Of a DNA stretch of 64,000 bases, positions 36,401 through 45,322 are shown in pieces; position 1 is the stretch's first letter; every line of letters begins with the position of its first letter. This DNA is from Pedobacter yulinensis (lineage in GTDB: Bacteria > Bacteroidota > Bacteroidia > Sphingobacteriales > Sphingobacteriaceae), in NCBI RefSeq assembly GCF_003029735.1, contig NZ_KZ686268.1, forward strand, positions 1,566,728 through 1,630,727. Direction: 5' to 3'. Made by a program: the position numbers and the translations under genes. The notes under the pieces were generated by a model that saw only the letters and a list, made by a program, of their open reading frames with translations, searched no databases and was not told where the DNA came from.

Positions 36401-38463
36401 GTAGCATCAAGCCTGAAATTTGCGTTGCTGTCTGGCATGCTGCCTTTTACACTGATCTTCTGCCGGGTATAGGAGCCCTGCAGGCGCAGGTTCCGGTAAG
36501 TATACTGGTTGTAATAGGCATTTACGAGGTCTGCCGTAAACCTGGCGTTCAGCGTTTTCGGATCGATGCCTGTACCAGCGACCTTGGCCCGCAGGGTAAC
36601 ACGCCCCAGTTTGGGTTGCTGTTGAAGAAGACGCCCGACATGGAAGTTGTCTAGCCTGACCGTGGCATCGTATTTTTCGCGGCCTTTGGATCCGGTCATT
36701 TTAGCCAGGACGCTGGCATTGCCCATGTCTGAGCGCAGCTGCAGGGCAGTATTGAAGTTGGTCATGCTTCCCCTGAAGGTTCCATTCATGCTAATCGCAT
36801 TTGGCAGGCTCAGGTTTGCCGGCAATGATCTGCGCGGAACGACAACCAGCAGATCCTGTTTGGTCAGCGCAAACCGTTTAATATTCAGATCGAGGAAGGC
36901 TTTGTTCACATCGGGCAGGCCTTTTACACGGCCACTGATGTCGATGACTGTACTTTTGAGACCGTTTACCTGCAGCTGCGGAATGTTCAGGTTGTTCAGG
37001 TATCCGCTCATGCGCAGGTTAACGCGGAGCTTTTCGTTTCTGTATGCTGCAGGTACAGCATTAGAAAAATAGCCTGCGTCTTTTACCCCGATCGTGGTGT
37101 TTTTCAGCTCCAGATCGATCTTAACACGTTCGGGGTGTTTCGTAAGGTCGTCCATGGAACTGAAACGCAGGTCAGTTTTGTTGTTAATCGTGGTATTTGG
37201 GGTGCGCAGCACAAAATTCTGAAGACTGATCAGTCTATCTGTATAGATGGCTTCGCCTTTGAGTTCATTCAGCACAAAGCCGCTTTTGTCTTTGAGGGAG
37301 CCATTGGTAACCCTGGCGTGAATACCTGCCTGGCCGTAACGTACCTCTTCTGCACCCAGGTTCAGGCCGGAGATCAGCAGGTGGTTAAAGTCCAGGCCGC
37401 TATTGACCGGCCTTGCCGCCAAATTGTCGAACCGCAGGGTGTTGTTTTTCAGGGCGATCTTTTGAATAGCCAGCGCAAGCGGCGAGGGCTGTGCGGCTGC
37501 CGCTTCCTGCTTGTCAAGCTGTTTGTCCACCTTTTTGACCTCAGCCGGTTTAAAAGCAAAACGGATATCAGAATTGTTCAGGTGGGCGTCTTTCACGCTG
37601 TATTTCGAGTTGGTCAGATCGACAGACAGATTGCTCAACCCCAGATCGCCAACCTTCAGATCGGCGTTCATGTTCGAGATCCGGTCATTAAAAAGAACCT
37701 TGACCTGTCTGAAACTGAAGTCTTCCACCTCGATAAAAGGGAGCTTGCCGGATGATGCTTTGGCCGTGTCGACGCTTTCTTCCAGGTGTTCGGCCAGGTG
37801 CACAAGGGGCTTTTGCTGCAGATAGGAAAGGTTTGTGTTGTCGAGCGTAAAACTGCTGATTACATAACGCTGATTGGCCAGGTCGAAATCTTTGATGCGT
37901 GTCTTAAAAGCCCCAAGGTAGACGCGCACATCGTTACCAGCCACATCGTCGCGGTAATTGATCCCGATGTCTTCGAAAGATACTTTGCTGACTGAAAATT
38001 TGAGGGTAGAGGTCGTGTCTTTTTTGGCTTCTTCTTCAGGTTTTTTTTGCTCTGAGGCGAATGCATCGACAAGGAAGGAAAAATTGAAACTGGTATCGGG
38101 CGCAATTCGCTTTACATTGGCCCTCACATTTTTCAGCTGGATATCATTTACTTCCACCTGGTTCTTGAGCAGTTTAAGCAGACTGATATCTACCTGGAGC
38201 TTTCCGGCATATAGTAAGGTGTCCTTGTTGCGGTCTTCAATGTAAAATTTGTTGAGCACCACATCTTTGGGAAGCGCGATCTTGATGCTTTCCAGGCTGA
38301 CTTCGGTATTTGTTTTTTTCTTCAACCAGGCTATGGCCTTGTCTTTTACGAAGTTCTGAACGGCAGGAATGTTCAGTGAGGCCGCCAAACCGACCACCAG
38401 GATAATCAGTATGGCAACGGTCCAAAGCAGTACTTTCAGGGTTTTACGTAGATATTTGTTCAA
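33451..38463 (-). CDS. tamB: TamB-like translocation and assembly module protein
   Basis: 1670 residues. Start is TTG 38463 (L/M-N-K-Y-L-R-K); no ATG fits nearby. One N-terminal membrane helix (about 10-32), an AsmA-like start 'IPAVQNFVKDKAIAWLKKKT', then a very long beta-strand repeat region (the periplasmic groove) and the conserved C-terminal TamB domain from about 1350 ('FRVLLNLDGELMKPAISFKL'). It is thought to bridge the periplasm and carry lipids between membranes with its Omp85 partner, here TamL downstream (17-nt overlap). Confidence 0.92.
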   Translation of the reverse strand: MNKYLRKTLKVLLWTVAILIILVVGLAASLNIPAVQNFVKDKAIAWLKKKTNTEVSLESIKIALPKDVVLNKFYIEDRNKDTLLYAGKLQVDISLLKLLKNQVEVNDIQLKNVRANVKRIAPDTSFNFSFLVDAFASEQKKPEEEAKKDTTSTLKFSVSKVSFEDIGINYRDDVAGNDVRVYLGAFKTRIKDFDLANQRYVISSFTLDNTNLSYLQQKPLVHLAEHLEESVDTAKASSGKLPFIEVEDFSFRQVKVLFNDRISNMNADLKVGDLGLSNLSVDLTNSKYSVKDAHLNNSDIRFAFKPAEVKKVDKQLDKQEAAAAQPSPLALAIQKIALKNNTLRFDNLAARPVNSGLDFNHLLISGLNLGAEEVRYGQAGIHARVTNGSLKDKSGFVLNELKGEAIYTDRLISLQNFVLRTPNTTINNKTDLRFSSMDDLTKHPERVKIDLELKNTTIGVKDAGYFSNAVPAAYRNEKLRVNLRMSGYLNNLNIPQLQVNGLKSTVIDISGRVKGLPDVNKAFLDLNIKRFALTKQDLLVVVPRRSLPANLSLPNAISMNGTFRGSMTNFNTALQLRSDMGNASVLAKMTGSKGREKYDATVRLDNFHVGRLLQQQPKLGRVTLRAKVAGTGIDPKTLNARFTADLVNAYYNQYTYRNLRLQGSYTRQKISVKGSMPDSNANFRLDATANLAGKYPAVKLDLDLRRLDLQRLNFSKTELAALGRIKADFSTADPDYLNGRLDVTGLQVAKDGQRFNVDTIALRAASSATENRLTLRSEILDATIDGKYQLTKIGAAIVNEINKYYQFGTVAKIPEQRMRFFMRVKNAKLIQNFVPELTTFKPAVLYGLVDTQKDSLKINADFPGIVYGDLAVDSTRLVVDNKEQRLDYRLFVKSVKNPSIQLFNTEVTGNAADNKLGVNIFLRDSQAKDKYVLGGTFQSINKDYRFSMDPAKLVLAYEKWTVSADNFIQFGKSGILVNQFELGNNNQLLAINSTGSTPNSPLEVRFKDFQIETITRLAETDTTLVGGRINGSATAKDLTGSPKFEANLTVDQLRYQKDQLGTLRLAVNNNTENAFETNIALSGTHELRANGFYYTAPQSALDLTVNIDKIDLKEIESLSGGQIRQGTGRLTGQLAVKGALTAPRVNGNLTFKEAGFNVAMINSFFRLPNERILFDDQGIAFDNFTLIDSLNQKAVIKGRVYTQTFRDFRFGLDITTDNFRALNSTVADNELFYGTVYLSSNIKVRGDLNRPDVDADIQIKDKTRFYFAIPSNDPSVIEQDGIVQFIDEDAAPFNGKPALNVDSLTKSPVTGISFSANIGIDKDAEFNVVVDPANGDALRVKGEADLNATMDPSGKISLTGTYELADGGYNLSVGPLKREFKIQNGSTITWTGEPTAANLDMTAIYDVEAAPIDLVADQIENRSTLEQNRFKQKFPFRVLLNLDGELMKPAISFKLEMPEGQGGPVRAETETKIQQVNANENELNKQVFALLALGRFIADNPFQSLAGGGGVSTLARQSVSKLLTEQLNNLASDLVKGVDLNFGVNSTEDYSTGQLENKTDLEIGLSKRLLNDRLTVSVGSSFGLEGPRQENQKTSNIAGNVNIEYLLSNDGRYRLRAYRRNEYEGVIEGQIIETGVGFALVVDYNRFREIFQRSREKKNKEQRPRDDKNN

Positions 38464-38573
38464 GGGTAATGGCAGTTTGCGGTTATTATATAATCCGGGC
38501 TATGCGTTGCGCCGCTTTCGTCACCATTAATACAAAAAAATAACTTAAATTGTTCGAAAATATCAGCTTTTGT

Positions 38574-38590
38574 TTGACCTTTCGGGTCAA
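38574..38590. promoter_or_regulatory. Small inverted repeat before cdd
   Basis: TTGACC 38574-38579, five bases, GGTCAA 38585-38590, ending 10 nt before the cdd ATG. It may be an operator or an mRNA hairpin that affects initiation. Confidence 0.35.
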
Positions 38591-38600
38591 CTTGTCTACA

Positions 38601-39089
38601 ATGGAAAAAATAAGCCTGCAAATAAATTATACCCGGCATACCGACGTTTCGGAGCTGGATCAGCAAGAACGCCGGTTGTGCGAAGCCGCAGTCGCCGCGA
38701 CAGAGAGCTCTTATTCGCCTTACTCGGGTTTCCGGGTAGGCGCGGCTCTGCAACTTGAGACCGGCGAGATCGTGCCCGGCAGCAACCAGGAAAATATGGC
38801 TTATCCTTCAGGCCTTTGTGCCGAGCGCACAGCCTTGTTTGCGGCCGGCGCCCAGTTTCCGGGCCGTGCCGTGACAACCATGGCCGTTACGGCAAAGACA
38901 GACCGGTTTCTGATTCGCCAGCCGGTTACTTCGTGCGGCGCCTGTTTACAGGTCATGGCCGAGTTTGAAAAGCGACAGGGCAGCCCGATTGCAGTTATTT
39001 TTTATTGTATCGGCGGCGAAGTGATCCGCCTGCGGTCTGTACGCGATCTGCTGCCTTTTGCTTTCAATGGAGAAGGCCTCAAAGGCTGA
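38601..39089 (+). CDS. cdd: Cytidine deaminase
   Basis: Converts cytidine and deoxycytidine to uridine forms in pyrimidine salvage. 162 residues from ATG 38601. Zinc site: Cys73 and catalytic Glu75 in 'GLCAERTALFAAG', Cys112 and Cys115 in 'TSCGACLQV'. 'YSPYSGFRVGAAL' is the substrate-binding N-terminal signature. Small tetrameric type by length, slightly longer than the usual 130-140. Confidence 0.93.
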   Translation: MEKISLQINYTRHTDVSELDQQERRLCEAAVAATESSYSPYSGFRVGAALQLETGEIVPGSNQENMAYPSGLCAERTALFAAGAQFPGRAVTTMAVTAKTDRFLIRQPVTSCGACLQVMAEFEKRQGSPIAVIFYCIGGEVIRLRSVRDLLPFAFNGEGLKG

Positions 39090-39182
39090 ACGCAATCTCT
39101 TAACAGACGTGTGTTTAAAACTTATGCGGGCGAATAGCGCCCCGCGTGATTATCTTTACGGTTTCCAAATAAACAGGATAGA

Positions 39183-41939
39183 ATGAGTGAAGAACTGAAG
39201 GACAACATCAGCGAGGAAGGCATGCATGCCGTAACGCCCATAACGGGCCTGTACGAAAACTGGTTTCTTGACTATGCCTCTTACGTGATTCTTGACCGGG
39301 CAGTACCGCATATCCACGACGGGTTAAAGCCGGTTCAGCGCCGCATCATGCACTCCCTGAAAGAGATGGACGACGGCCGCTTCAACAAAGCTGCAAACGT
39401 GATTGGCAACACGATGAAGTATCACCCCCACGGCGATGCCTCTATTGGCGATGCAATGGTGCAGATTGGCCAGAAAGATCTCCTGATTGACTGCCAGGGA
39501 AACTGGGGCGATCCCGTAACCGGCGACAGTGCAGCAGCACCCCGGTATATCGAGGCGCGCCTGTCTAAATTTGCCAATGAGGTTGTCTTTAATCCCGATA
39601 CCACTGAATGGCAGCTTAGTTACGACGGGCGAAACAATGAGCCCATTACTCTGCCTGTTAAATTCCCGCTGTTGCTTGCCCAGGGTGCTGAAGGTATCGC
39701 CGTAGGTTTGGCTACGAAGGTTATGCCGCATAACTTCATCGAATTGCTTGACGCGTCGATAGAAGCGCTGAAGGGCAACCGCCCGAATATCCTGCCGGAT
39801 TTTTTTACGGGCGGTATGGCAGATTTCTCGGCATACAACGAGGGAATGCGCGGCGGGAAAATCCGTGTAAGGGCCAAAATAACCGAAAGAGATAAAAAGA
39901 CCCTGGTCATTACAGAGGTGCCTTTCAGCACCACCACCGGATCGGTCATAGACAGCATCCTGTCTGCCAACGAAAAGGGAAAGATTAAGATCAAAAAGAT
40001 CGAAGACAATACGGCCAAGAATGTAGAGATCGTGGTTCACCTGGCACCTGGCATTTCTCCCGATGTAACGATCGATGCGCTGTACGCCTTCACGGCCTGC
40101 GAGGTATCTATTTCGCCCAATACCTGTATCATTAAGGATGATAAGCCGCACTTTATGAGTGTGAACGATATCCTGATTGAAAACTCTAAATTTACACGGG
40201 CGCTCCTTAAAAAGGAACTTGAAATTCGCCTGCACGAGTTGCAGGAAAAGATATTTTTCTCCTCGCTCCTCAAAATATTCATTCAGGAAGGGATGTACAA
40301 GAACGCCGAGTACGAGAATGCCGGCAGCTTTGAACATGTTGTCGACGTGCTGAACCTCCTGTTCGATCCCTTCAAGGAATCGCTTTACCGCGAGATCAGA
40401 CCGGAAGATTTCAAACGCCTCATTGACAAGCCGATGAGCAGTATTACCCGATTCGATGTCAAGAAAGCCGACGAACAGATGAAGGCGCTTGAAGACGACA
40501 TCAAAGTGGTAAAGAACCATTTGCGGCACCTCACTGAATATGCCATTGCCTGGTTCGAGAAACTACGCGATAAATACGGCAAAGGGCGCGAACGTAAAAC
40601 CGAGATCAGGCTCTTTGATAAGGTCGAGGCCGCGAAGGTAGCCCTGGCGAACGTTAAATTGTACATGAACCCGGTAGATGGCTTTATTGGTACCGGTTTG
40701 AAAAAAGACCAGTTCGTTGCCGACTGTTCTGATCTTGACGAGATCATCGTTTTCCGTGAAGATGGGAAATGTATCATCACCAAGGTGGCAGACAAAACCT
40801 TTGTCGGCAAGGGTATCCTGCATGCACAGGTATTCAAGAAAAATGACGAGCGGACGGTTTACAATATGATTTACCGCGACGGGGCCAGCGGCGTCTCTTA
40901 TGTAAAGCGGTTTTCCATACTGGGGGTAACACGCGATAAAGAGTACGACCTGACCAAAGGCGCTAAAGGATCGAAAACATTGTATTTCACAGCCAACCCG
41001 AATGGCGAAGCAGAGGTAATCAATGTGCAGCTTAAACCGCATTCAAAATTGCGGAAACTGCAGTTTGACCTTGATTTTGCCGAAATAGCCATCAAAGGCC
41101 GGGCCTCGCAGGGAAATATTGTCTCCAAATACCCACTCAAAAAGATCCTGCTGAAAAGCAAAGGGGTCTCTACGCTTTCTGGCCGAAAGATCTGGTATGA
41201 CGACCTGCTTAAAAGGCTCAATGTCGATGCGCGCGGGCAGTACCTGGGCGAGTTTGACGGGGATGATAAAATTCTTCTGGTGCATAAAGACGGCTGGTAC
41301 GAACTTTCTTCGTTTGACCTGAGCAATCATTTTGACGACGGCCTGGTGCTGATCCGCAAGTTCGATCCTGAGGAGGTCTTTGCTGTTGTACATTATGACG
41401 GGAAAGCAAAGAATTATTTTATCAAACGGTTTACGTTCGAATCTTTGGCTATTGGTAAAAAAGTTTCGGTGATCAGTGAAGAAGCAGGTTCACGGATGCT
41501 GTACATCACATCAAACCCCGCGGCAGCGCTCGAGATCGATGTACTGAAAGGCAAGACACAGCTACCGGAAACGCTCACGGCCGCCGTGGGAGAGATGATA
41601 GACGTGAAAGGCATGAAGGCCACCGGAAACCGGGTCTCGACCCATGATGTGCAGAAAATCACGTTACACGAGCCCGAACTTGTTGACAATGCAGACCCGG
41701 TAGAAGAACCGGGTCCTGATGTTGCCGATGAGCAAAACGAGCCCGGAGAAACGGAAGCTGAAGCGCCAGTTGCCGAACAGACAGAGAAACCAGCTGCTGA
41801 TGCCAGGCCCTTGGAAAAGCCTGCACAGGAAACAAAGGAAGACCCGGCGCCATCAAAGCCGGCGAAAAAAATAGATTTCGAGATCACCAACAAGGATGAT
41901 ATCGACATGGACGACAAGGGCCAGCTTGGCCTGTTCTGA
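39183..41939 (+). CDS. parC: DNA topoisomerase IV subunit A
   Basis: 918 residues. Breakage-reunion domain with 'LYENWFLDYASYVILDRAVP', 'HPHGDASIGDAMVQIG' (quinolone region with Ala where E. coli ParC has Ser80) and the active tyrosine in 'PRYIEARLS' at about 122. C-terminal beta-propeller blades from about 500. A low-complexity Glu/Pro/Ala tail (about 840-905) ends in D-D-K-G-Q-L-G-L-F. Together with parE it forms the decatenase. A TATCTTTA at 39150 is a possible imperfect -7 box. Confidence 0.93.
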   Translation: MSEELKDNISEEGMHAVTPITGLYENWFLDYASYVILDRAVPHIHDGLKPVQRRIMHSLKEMDDGRFNKAANVIGNTMKYHPHGDASIGDAMVQIGQKDLLIDCQGNWGDPVTGDSAAAPRYIEARLSKFANEVVFNPDTTEWQLSYDGRNNEPITLPVKFPLLLAQGAEGIAVGLATKVMPHNFIELLDASIEALKGNRPNILPDFFTGGMADFSAYNEGMRGGKIRVRAKITERDKKTLVITEVPFSTTTGSVIDSILSANEKGKIKIKKIEDNTAKNVEIVVHLAPGISPDVTIDALYAFTACEVSISPNTCIIKDDKPHFMSVNDILIENSKFTRALLKKELEIRLHELQEKIFFSSLLKIFIQEGMYKNAEYENAGSFEHVVDVLNLLFDPFKESLYREIRPEDFKRLIDKPMSSITRFDVKKADEQMKALEDDIKVVKNHLRHLTEYAIAWFEKLRDKYGKGRERKTEIRLFDKVEAAKVALANVKLYMNPVDGFIGTGLKKDQFVADCSDLDEIIVFREDGKCIITKVADKTFVGKGILHAQVFKKNDERTVYNMIYRDGASGVSYVKRFSILGVTRDKEYDLTKGAKGSKTLYFTANPNGEAEVINVQLKPHSKLRKLQFDLDFAEIAIKGRASQGNIVSKYPLKKILLKSKGVSTLSGRKIWYDDLLKRLNVDARGQYLGEFDGDDKILLVHKDGWYELSSFDLSNHFDDGLVLIRKFDPEEVFAVVHYDGKAKNYFIKRFTFESLAIGKKVSVISEEAGSRMLYITSNPAAALEIDVLKGKTQLPETLTAAVGEMIDVKGMKATGNRVSTHDVQKITLHEPELVDNADPVEEPGPDVADEQNEPGETEAEAPVAEQTEKPAADARPLEKPAQETKEDPAPSKPAKKIDFEITNKDDIDMDDKGQLGLF

Positions 41940-41944
41940 TCATC

Positions 41945-41975
41945 AAGCCCTGGTTCATGCCAGGGCTTTTATTTT
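41945..41975 (+). terminator. Terminator of parC
   Basis: AAGCCCTGG (41945-41953), loop TTCATG, CCAGGGCTT (41960-41968), then TTATTTTT. It abuts the end of msrA. Confidence 0.88.
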
Positions 41976-42514
41976 TCTAAAAATTCCGGACGAAGCAACT
42001 GACCGAACGCCACTGTAAATTTGTCCAGTTTTGGCTGGATCACGAAGCTGCAATAAGGCTTGTGCCTGTTTTTTATAAAATAATCCTGGTGGTAGGTTTC
42101 TGCCGGGTAAAACGCAGCAGCGTGGGCCAGTTCTGTAACAATCTCCTTCTCGTACATACCTGAAGCGGCCACCTGCCCGATCATGGCCGCTGCCATGTCG
42201 CGCTGTGCGGCATCCTGATAAAACACCACCGAGCGGTACTGCGCGCCCCGATCGTTCCCCTGCCTGTTCCGCGTTGTCGGGTTATGTGTGTTGAAAAAGA
42301 CCTGCAGCAGGTCGCTGTACCCGATGACAGACTCGTCAAAATCGATTTTAATTACCTCAGCATGACCGGTGTCGCCCTGACAAATTTCCATATAGGTTGG
42401 ATGCGGTGTATAGCCGCCCATATAACCGGGCGAAACAAGCTCAACACCCCTCAGTGTCTGAAAGATCGCTTCTGTACACCAAAAGCAGCCGCCGCCGAAA
42501 ATTGCTGTTTGCAT
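41969..42514 (-). CDS. msrA: Peptide methionine (S)-S-oxide reductase MsrA
   Basis: Repairs oxidised methionine. 181 residues, cytoplasmic (no signal). Catalytic Cys10 in 'FGGGCFWCTEAIFQTLRGV', substrate pocket 'GYMGGYTPHPTYMEICQGDT', and 'TRNRQGNDRGAQYRSVVFY'. The tail after 'AETYHQDYF' is normal. Convergent with parC. Confidence 0.96.
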   Translation of the reverse strand: MQTAIFGGGCFWCTEAIFQTLRGVELVSPGYMGGYTPHPTYMEICQGDTGHAEVIKIDFDESVIGYSDLLQVFFNTHNPTTRNRQGNDRGAQYRSVVFYQDAAQRDMAAAMIGQVAASGMYEKEIVTELAHAAAFYPAETYHQDYFIKNRHKPYCSFVIQPKLDKFTVAFGQLLRPEFLEK

Positions 42515-42589
42515 ATCTGTATAAACGCAGTCAGGCTGGCGGCGGTTTTCCCGGCGTACGCAGGCCGGACTGCACCGACGGGGTTAAAT

Positions 42590-42611
42590 AAAAAAAAGCC
42601 CCGAAGGGCTT
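42590..42611 (-). terminator. Terminator of the lipoprotein gene
   Basis: On the minus strand AAGCCC, loop TTCG, GGGCTT, followed by T8. The stable UUCG loop makes this strong. It lies directly behind the stop at 42615. Confidence 0.88.
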
Positions 42612-42614
42612 CTG

Positions 42615-43652
42615 TTATTGGTATTGAATATAGACCGGTTTTGGCTTAAGTTTGACCAATTCGTCGGGTGTCATCAGGCGGTTCGGCGCCTTTTTCAAAT
42701 CGTTCTTGTAAAACAGCTTGAAACCGGTAAACTGCACGGGTTCTGAATAAATAAAGTGGCGATACGTCCCTTTTTTAAGTTCAGGTTCTCCCCAGCCATC
42801 CATGTGCATAACGACCTGTACTTCCCTGGTCGGTTTGATGTTTGCGCTGTTGGTTACCATTTTTTTAGTAAAGCGGTGTACGACAAAGACTTTAGGCGGC
42901 AGGTTGTTATCTTTAACCAGTTTGCCCAGGTAGTTGATGCAATAGTTAATGTCTGCAGCATCGTAAGTGCCGATGCGCTTGCCCGGACGTGAACCGTCTT
43001 TCATGGAAAATTCGGGATCGATTCCCAGGTGAACGTTCGGCAGCTTCAGGTATTTTTCAAGTCGGGGCAGCTCGTCGCGGATGGTGCTGAGCGATACCTG
43101 GATGTCCAGGAATACGATCATGTTCGGGCGCATGCGCGAAATGGTCATGACCGAGTCGATCTGTTTCTCAGGCATGCGAAAACGATATTTGCCGTCCTTG
43201 CCACCGTCTCCCTGTGCCACTACCGCAATATAGTGCAGTGCAGGTTGTACGGGTGTTCCCGGATCGGCCTTTTCCCACTTTTTTACCTCACCATCCAGCC
43301 GGGCCAGCATTTGTTTTGGCGGCAATTCGCCAAGAATGCCCATATTCTTGGAATACAGGTTACCATAGTAGGCAACGATTCGTTTGTAAGGAAGAATAGC
43401 ACCGTCTTTCGGATATACTTTTGATTTGACAGGCCATTTGCCGGTCGTATCGCCATTTGCCATTTTCCGCATCAGCGAATCGTAAACGGCAGTGTCAATT
43501 GGCTGAAGGACCTCTTCTTTGGTCTGGTCGCCTTTTTTTCCGGTGTCTGACCGTGCGGATTGTTTGTTCTGTGCATCTGAACTGCAGCTTGCCAGCAGCG
43601 TACAGCTGATAAAGGCAGATAAAAAAATGTTGGCCAACTTCGGCATATTCAT
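42615..43652 (-). CDS. Conserved lipoprotein of unknown function
   Basis: 345 residues from ATG 43652 (43646 also possible). Signal II with lipobox L-L-A-S-C, Cys23, followed by S-S-D: no strong inner-membrane retention signal, so probably outer-membrane anchored. A Lys/Asp/Gln linker, then a globular domain with 'RIVAYYGNLYSKNMGILGEL', 'PALHYIAVVAQGDGGKDGKY' and 'NVHLGIDPEFSMKDG', suggestive of a TIM-barrel (inference from alternating strand/helix pattern). Function not recognised. 19 nt behind the amidohydrolase gene, so they are likely cotranscribed. Confidence 0.8.
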   Translation of the reverse strand: MNMPKLANIFLSAFISCTLLASCSSDAQNKQSARSDTGKKGDQTKEEVLQPIDTAVYDSLMRKMANGDTTGKWPVKSKVYPKDGAILPYKRIVAYYGNLYSKNMGILGELPPKQMLARLDGEVKKWEKADPGTPVQPALHYIAVVAQGDGGKDGKYRFRMPEKQIDSVMTISRMRPNMIVFLDIQVSLSTIRDELPRLEKYLKLPNVHLGIDPEFSMKDGSRPGKRIGTYDAADINYCINYLGKLVKDNNLPPKVFVVHRFTKKMVTNSANIKPTREVQVVMHMDGWGEPELKKGTYRHFIYSEPVQFTGFKLFYKNDLKKAPNRLMTPDELVKLKPKPVYIQYQ

Positions 43653-43671
43653 AGTGATTTCAGTTATGTAG

Positions 43672-45261
43672 TTATTTTTGATCTTGTTTGAGGTATCCCG
43701 GGCCATGCAGCACGATGCCTGCGCGTTTGCCCGTATGGTGCTCGCCAGCCAGGGTAACTTCGCCGTTAACCAATACATACCTGAATCCGGTTGAGTACTG
43801 GTGCGGCTTTTCATAAACCGAGCGGTCTGTTACGGTTGCGGGGTCAAATACCACAACATCGGCCGCCATTCCCGGCTTAAGCAGTCCGCGGTCGCCCAGC
43901 TCCATTTTTTGAGCGGGCAGCGAGGTCATCTTACGAATCGCGTCTTCCAGGCGGATCACTTTCTTTTCGCGCACATACCGGCCCAGCACCCGTGCGTTGC
44001 TGCCGTAACCGCGGGGATGCGGTACGCCCTGGTTCCACACCCGGATCGAGGCATCGGAAGCGATCATGGTATATGGATACTGCATGATCTTCTCCACATC
44101 CTGCTCATCCATGCCATGGAACACCATTTGCGCGCCGCCCTTTTCCATCATGTCAAGTATGGTGCGTATTTCGTTTGCGGGTTTGCTTTTGCGGCCCCAG
44201 CGTTTGTTGATCTCCATGATGCTTTTGCCATTCAGCGTGGTATCTGGGCCGTAATTAGCCACCATAGCGTAGTCAAAATTCTTACGTTGCCGGCGTTTGA
44301 GGTCGGCGGTCATTTCGGCTTCCAGCTTTTTATAAATTGCCGGATTGCGCAGCCGTGCGCGGAGTGAGTCGGCGCCATCGGCCAGGGCCCATGAAGGAAC
44401 GATCGAGCTCAGGCCGGTGCTGCTTGCGGTATATGGGTACTGGTCAACCGTTACTTCGATTCCTTCCAGTCGGGCATCTTCTACTTTTTTGATCATTTCG
44501 GCAGTGCGGCCCCAGTTCGGTTTGCCTACTTTAAAGTGGGAAATCTCGACTGGCATGCGTGCCTGCCGGCCAATGTTGATCGTTTCATCTATCGCTTCGA
44601 AGACCTTGTCTGCTTCACTCCGCATGTGTGAGGTGTAGATGCCCCCAAAACCGGCTGCTACCTTGGCCAGCTCAATGATCTCTTGAGGCTTTGAATAGGT
44701 ACCCGGGGTATAAATAAGACCGGTTGAGAGACCCACGGCGCCATCTTTCATGGCGCGCGCCACGTGATTGCGCATGCGGTCCAGCTCTTCGGCGGTTGGT
44801 TCACGCATGGCCATGCCCATGGCTGCCTGGCGAATGTTGTTGTGGCCAATAAACGAGGCCACATTCACAGAAAGCCGCAGGCTGTCTATAAACCTGAAAT
44901 AACTGCCCAGGTCATTTTCAGAGCTGCCGCAGTTACCGGTAATTACGGTAGTTACACCATCGAAGATGAAATTGTCTGCTGTGGGCTGCCGGCGTTCGTC
45001 GTCCTCGATATGCGTATGCACGTCGATAAAGCCCGGGGCCACGACCAATCCGGAGGCATCGAGTATGTTTTTTGCCGAAGCACCCGGCAATTTGCCTACC
45101 GCCATTATCTTACCGCCGGTAATCCCGAGATTGCCATAAAACCAGGGGTTCCCGCTGCCGTCAATGATCCTGCCGTTTTTGATCAGGATGTCAAATTGCT
45201 GCTGTGCATAGGTACACCAGGTACAGGCGGCAAAAAGAATGGTCAACGCAGTTTTTCTCAA
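43672..45261 (-). CDS. Exported D-aminoacylase-type amidohydrolase
   Basis: 529 residues; start is TTG 45261 (M-R-K-T-A-L-T). Signal peptide 1-20 ending T-Y-A-Q. Amidohydrolase metal ligands: His82/His84 in 'APGFIDVHTHIE', cysteine in 'TGNCGSS', 'YTSHMRSEAD', 'EISHFKVGK', and Asp in 'IASDASIRVWNQG'. This is the N-acyl-D-amino-acid deacylase subgroup, which cleaves acyl groups from D-amino acids. Periplasmic location and the lipoprotein behind it suggest a role in scavenging or cell-wall-derived D-amino acids (inference). Confidence 0.87.
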   Translation of the reverse strand: MRKTALTILFAACTWCTYAQQQFDILIKNGRIIDGSGNPWFYGNLGITGGKIMAVGKLPGASAKNILDASGLVVAPGFIDVHTHIEDDERRQPTADNFIFDGVTTVITGNCGSSENDLGSYFRFIDSLRLSVNVASFIGHNNIRQAAMGMAMREPTAEELDRMRNHVARAMKDGAVGLSTGLIYTPGTYSKPQEIIELAKVAAGFGGIYTSHMRSEADKVFEAIDETINIGRQARMPVEISHFKVGKPNWGRTAEMIKKVEDARLEGIEVTVDQYPYTASSTGLSSIVPSWALADGADSLRARLRNPAIYKKLEAEMTADLKRRQRKNFDYAMVANYGPDTTLNGKSIMEINKRWGRKSKPANEIRTILDMMEKGGAQMVFHGMDEQDVEKIMQYPYTMIASDASIRVWNQGVPHPRGYGSNARVLGRYVREKKVIRLEDAIRKMTSLPAQKMELGDRGLLKPGMAADVVVFDPATVTDRSVYEKPHQYSTGFRYVLVNGEVTLAGEHHTGKRAGIVLHGPGYLKQDQK

Positions 45262-45322
45262 GGTTTAAATTTTTTGGAAAATACCCCTAAGGGCAGATAT
45301 TCAGAAATAAAGTAATCAACAT

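Noticed and set aside
39400..39460. Quinolone-resistance substitution in ParC (Ala at the Ser80 position)
   Set aside because: As far as I know 'HPHGDASIGD' is the ordinary Bacteroidota ParC sequence, so it is not evidence of acquired resistance.
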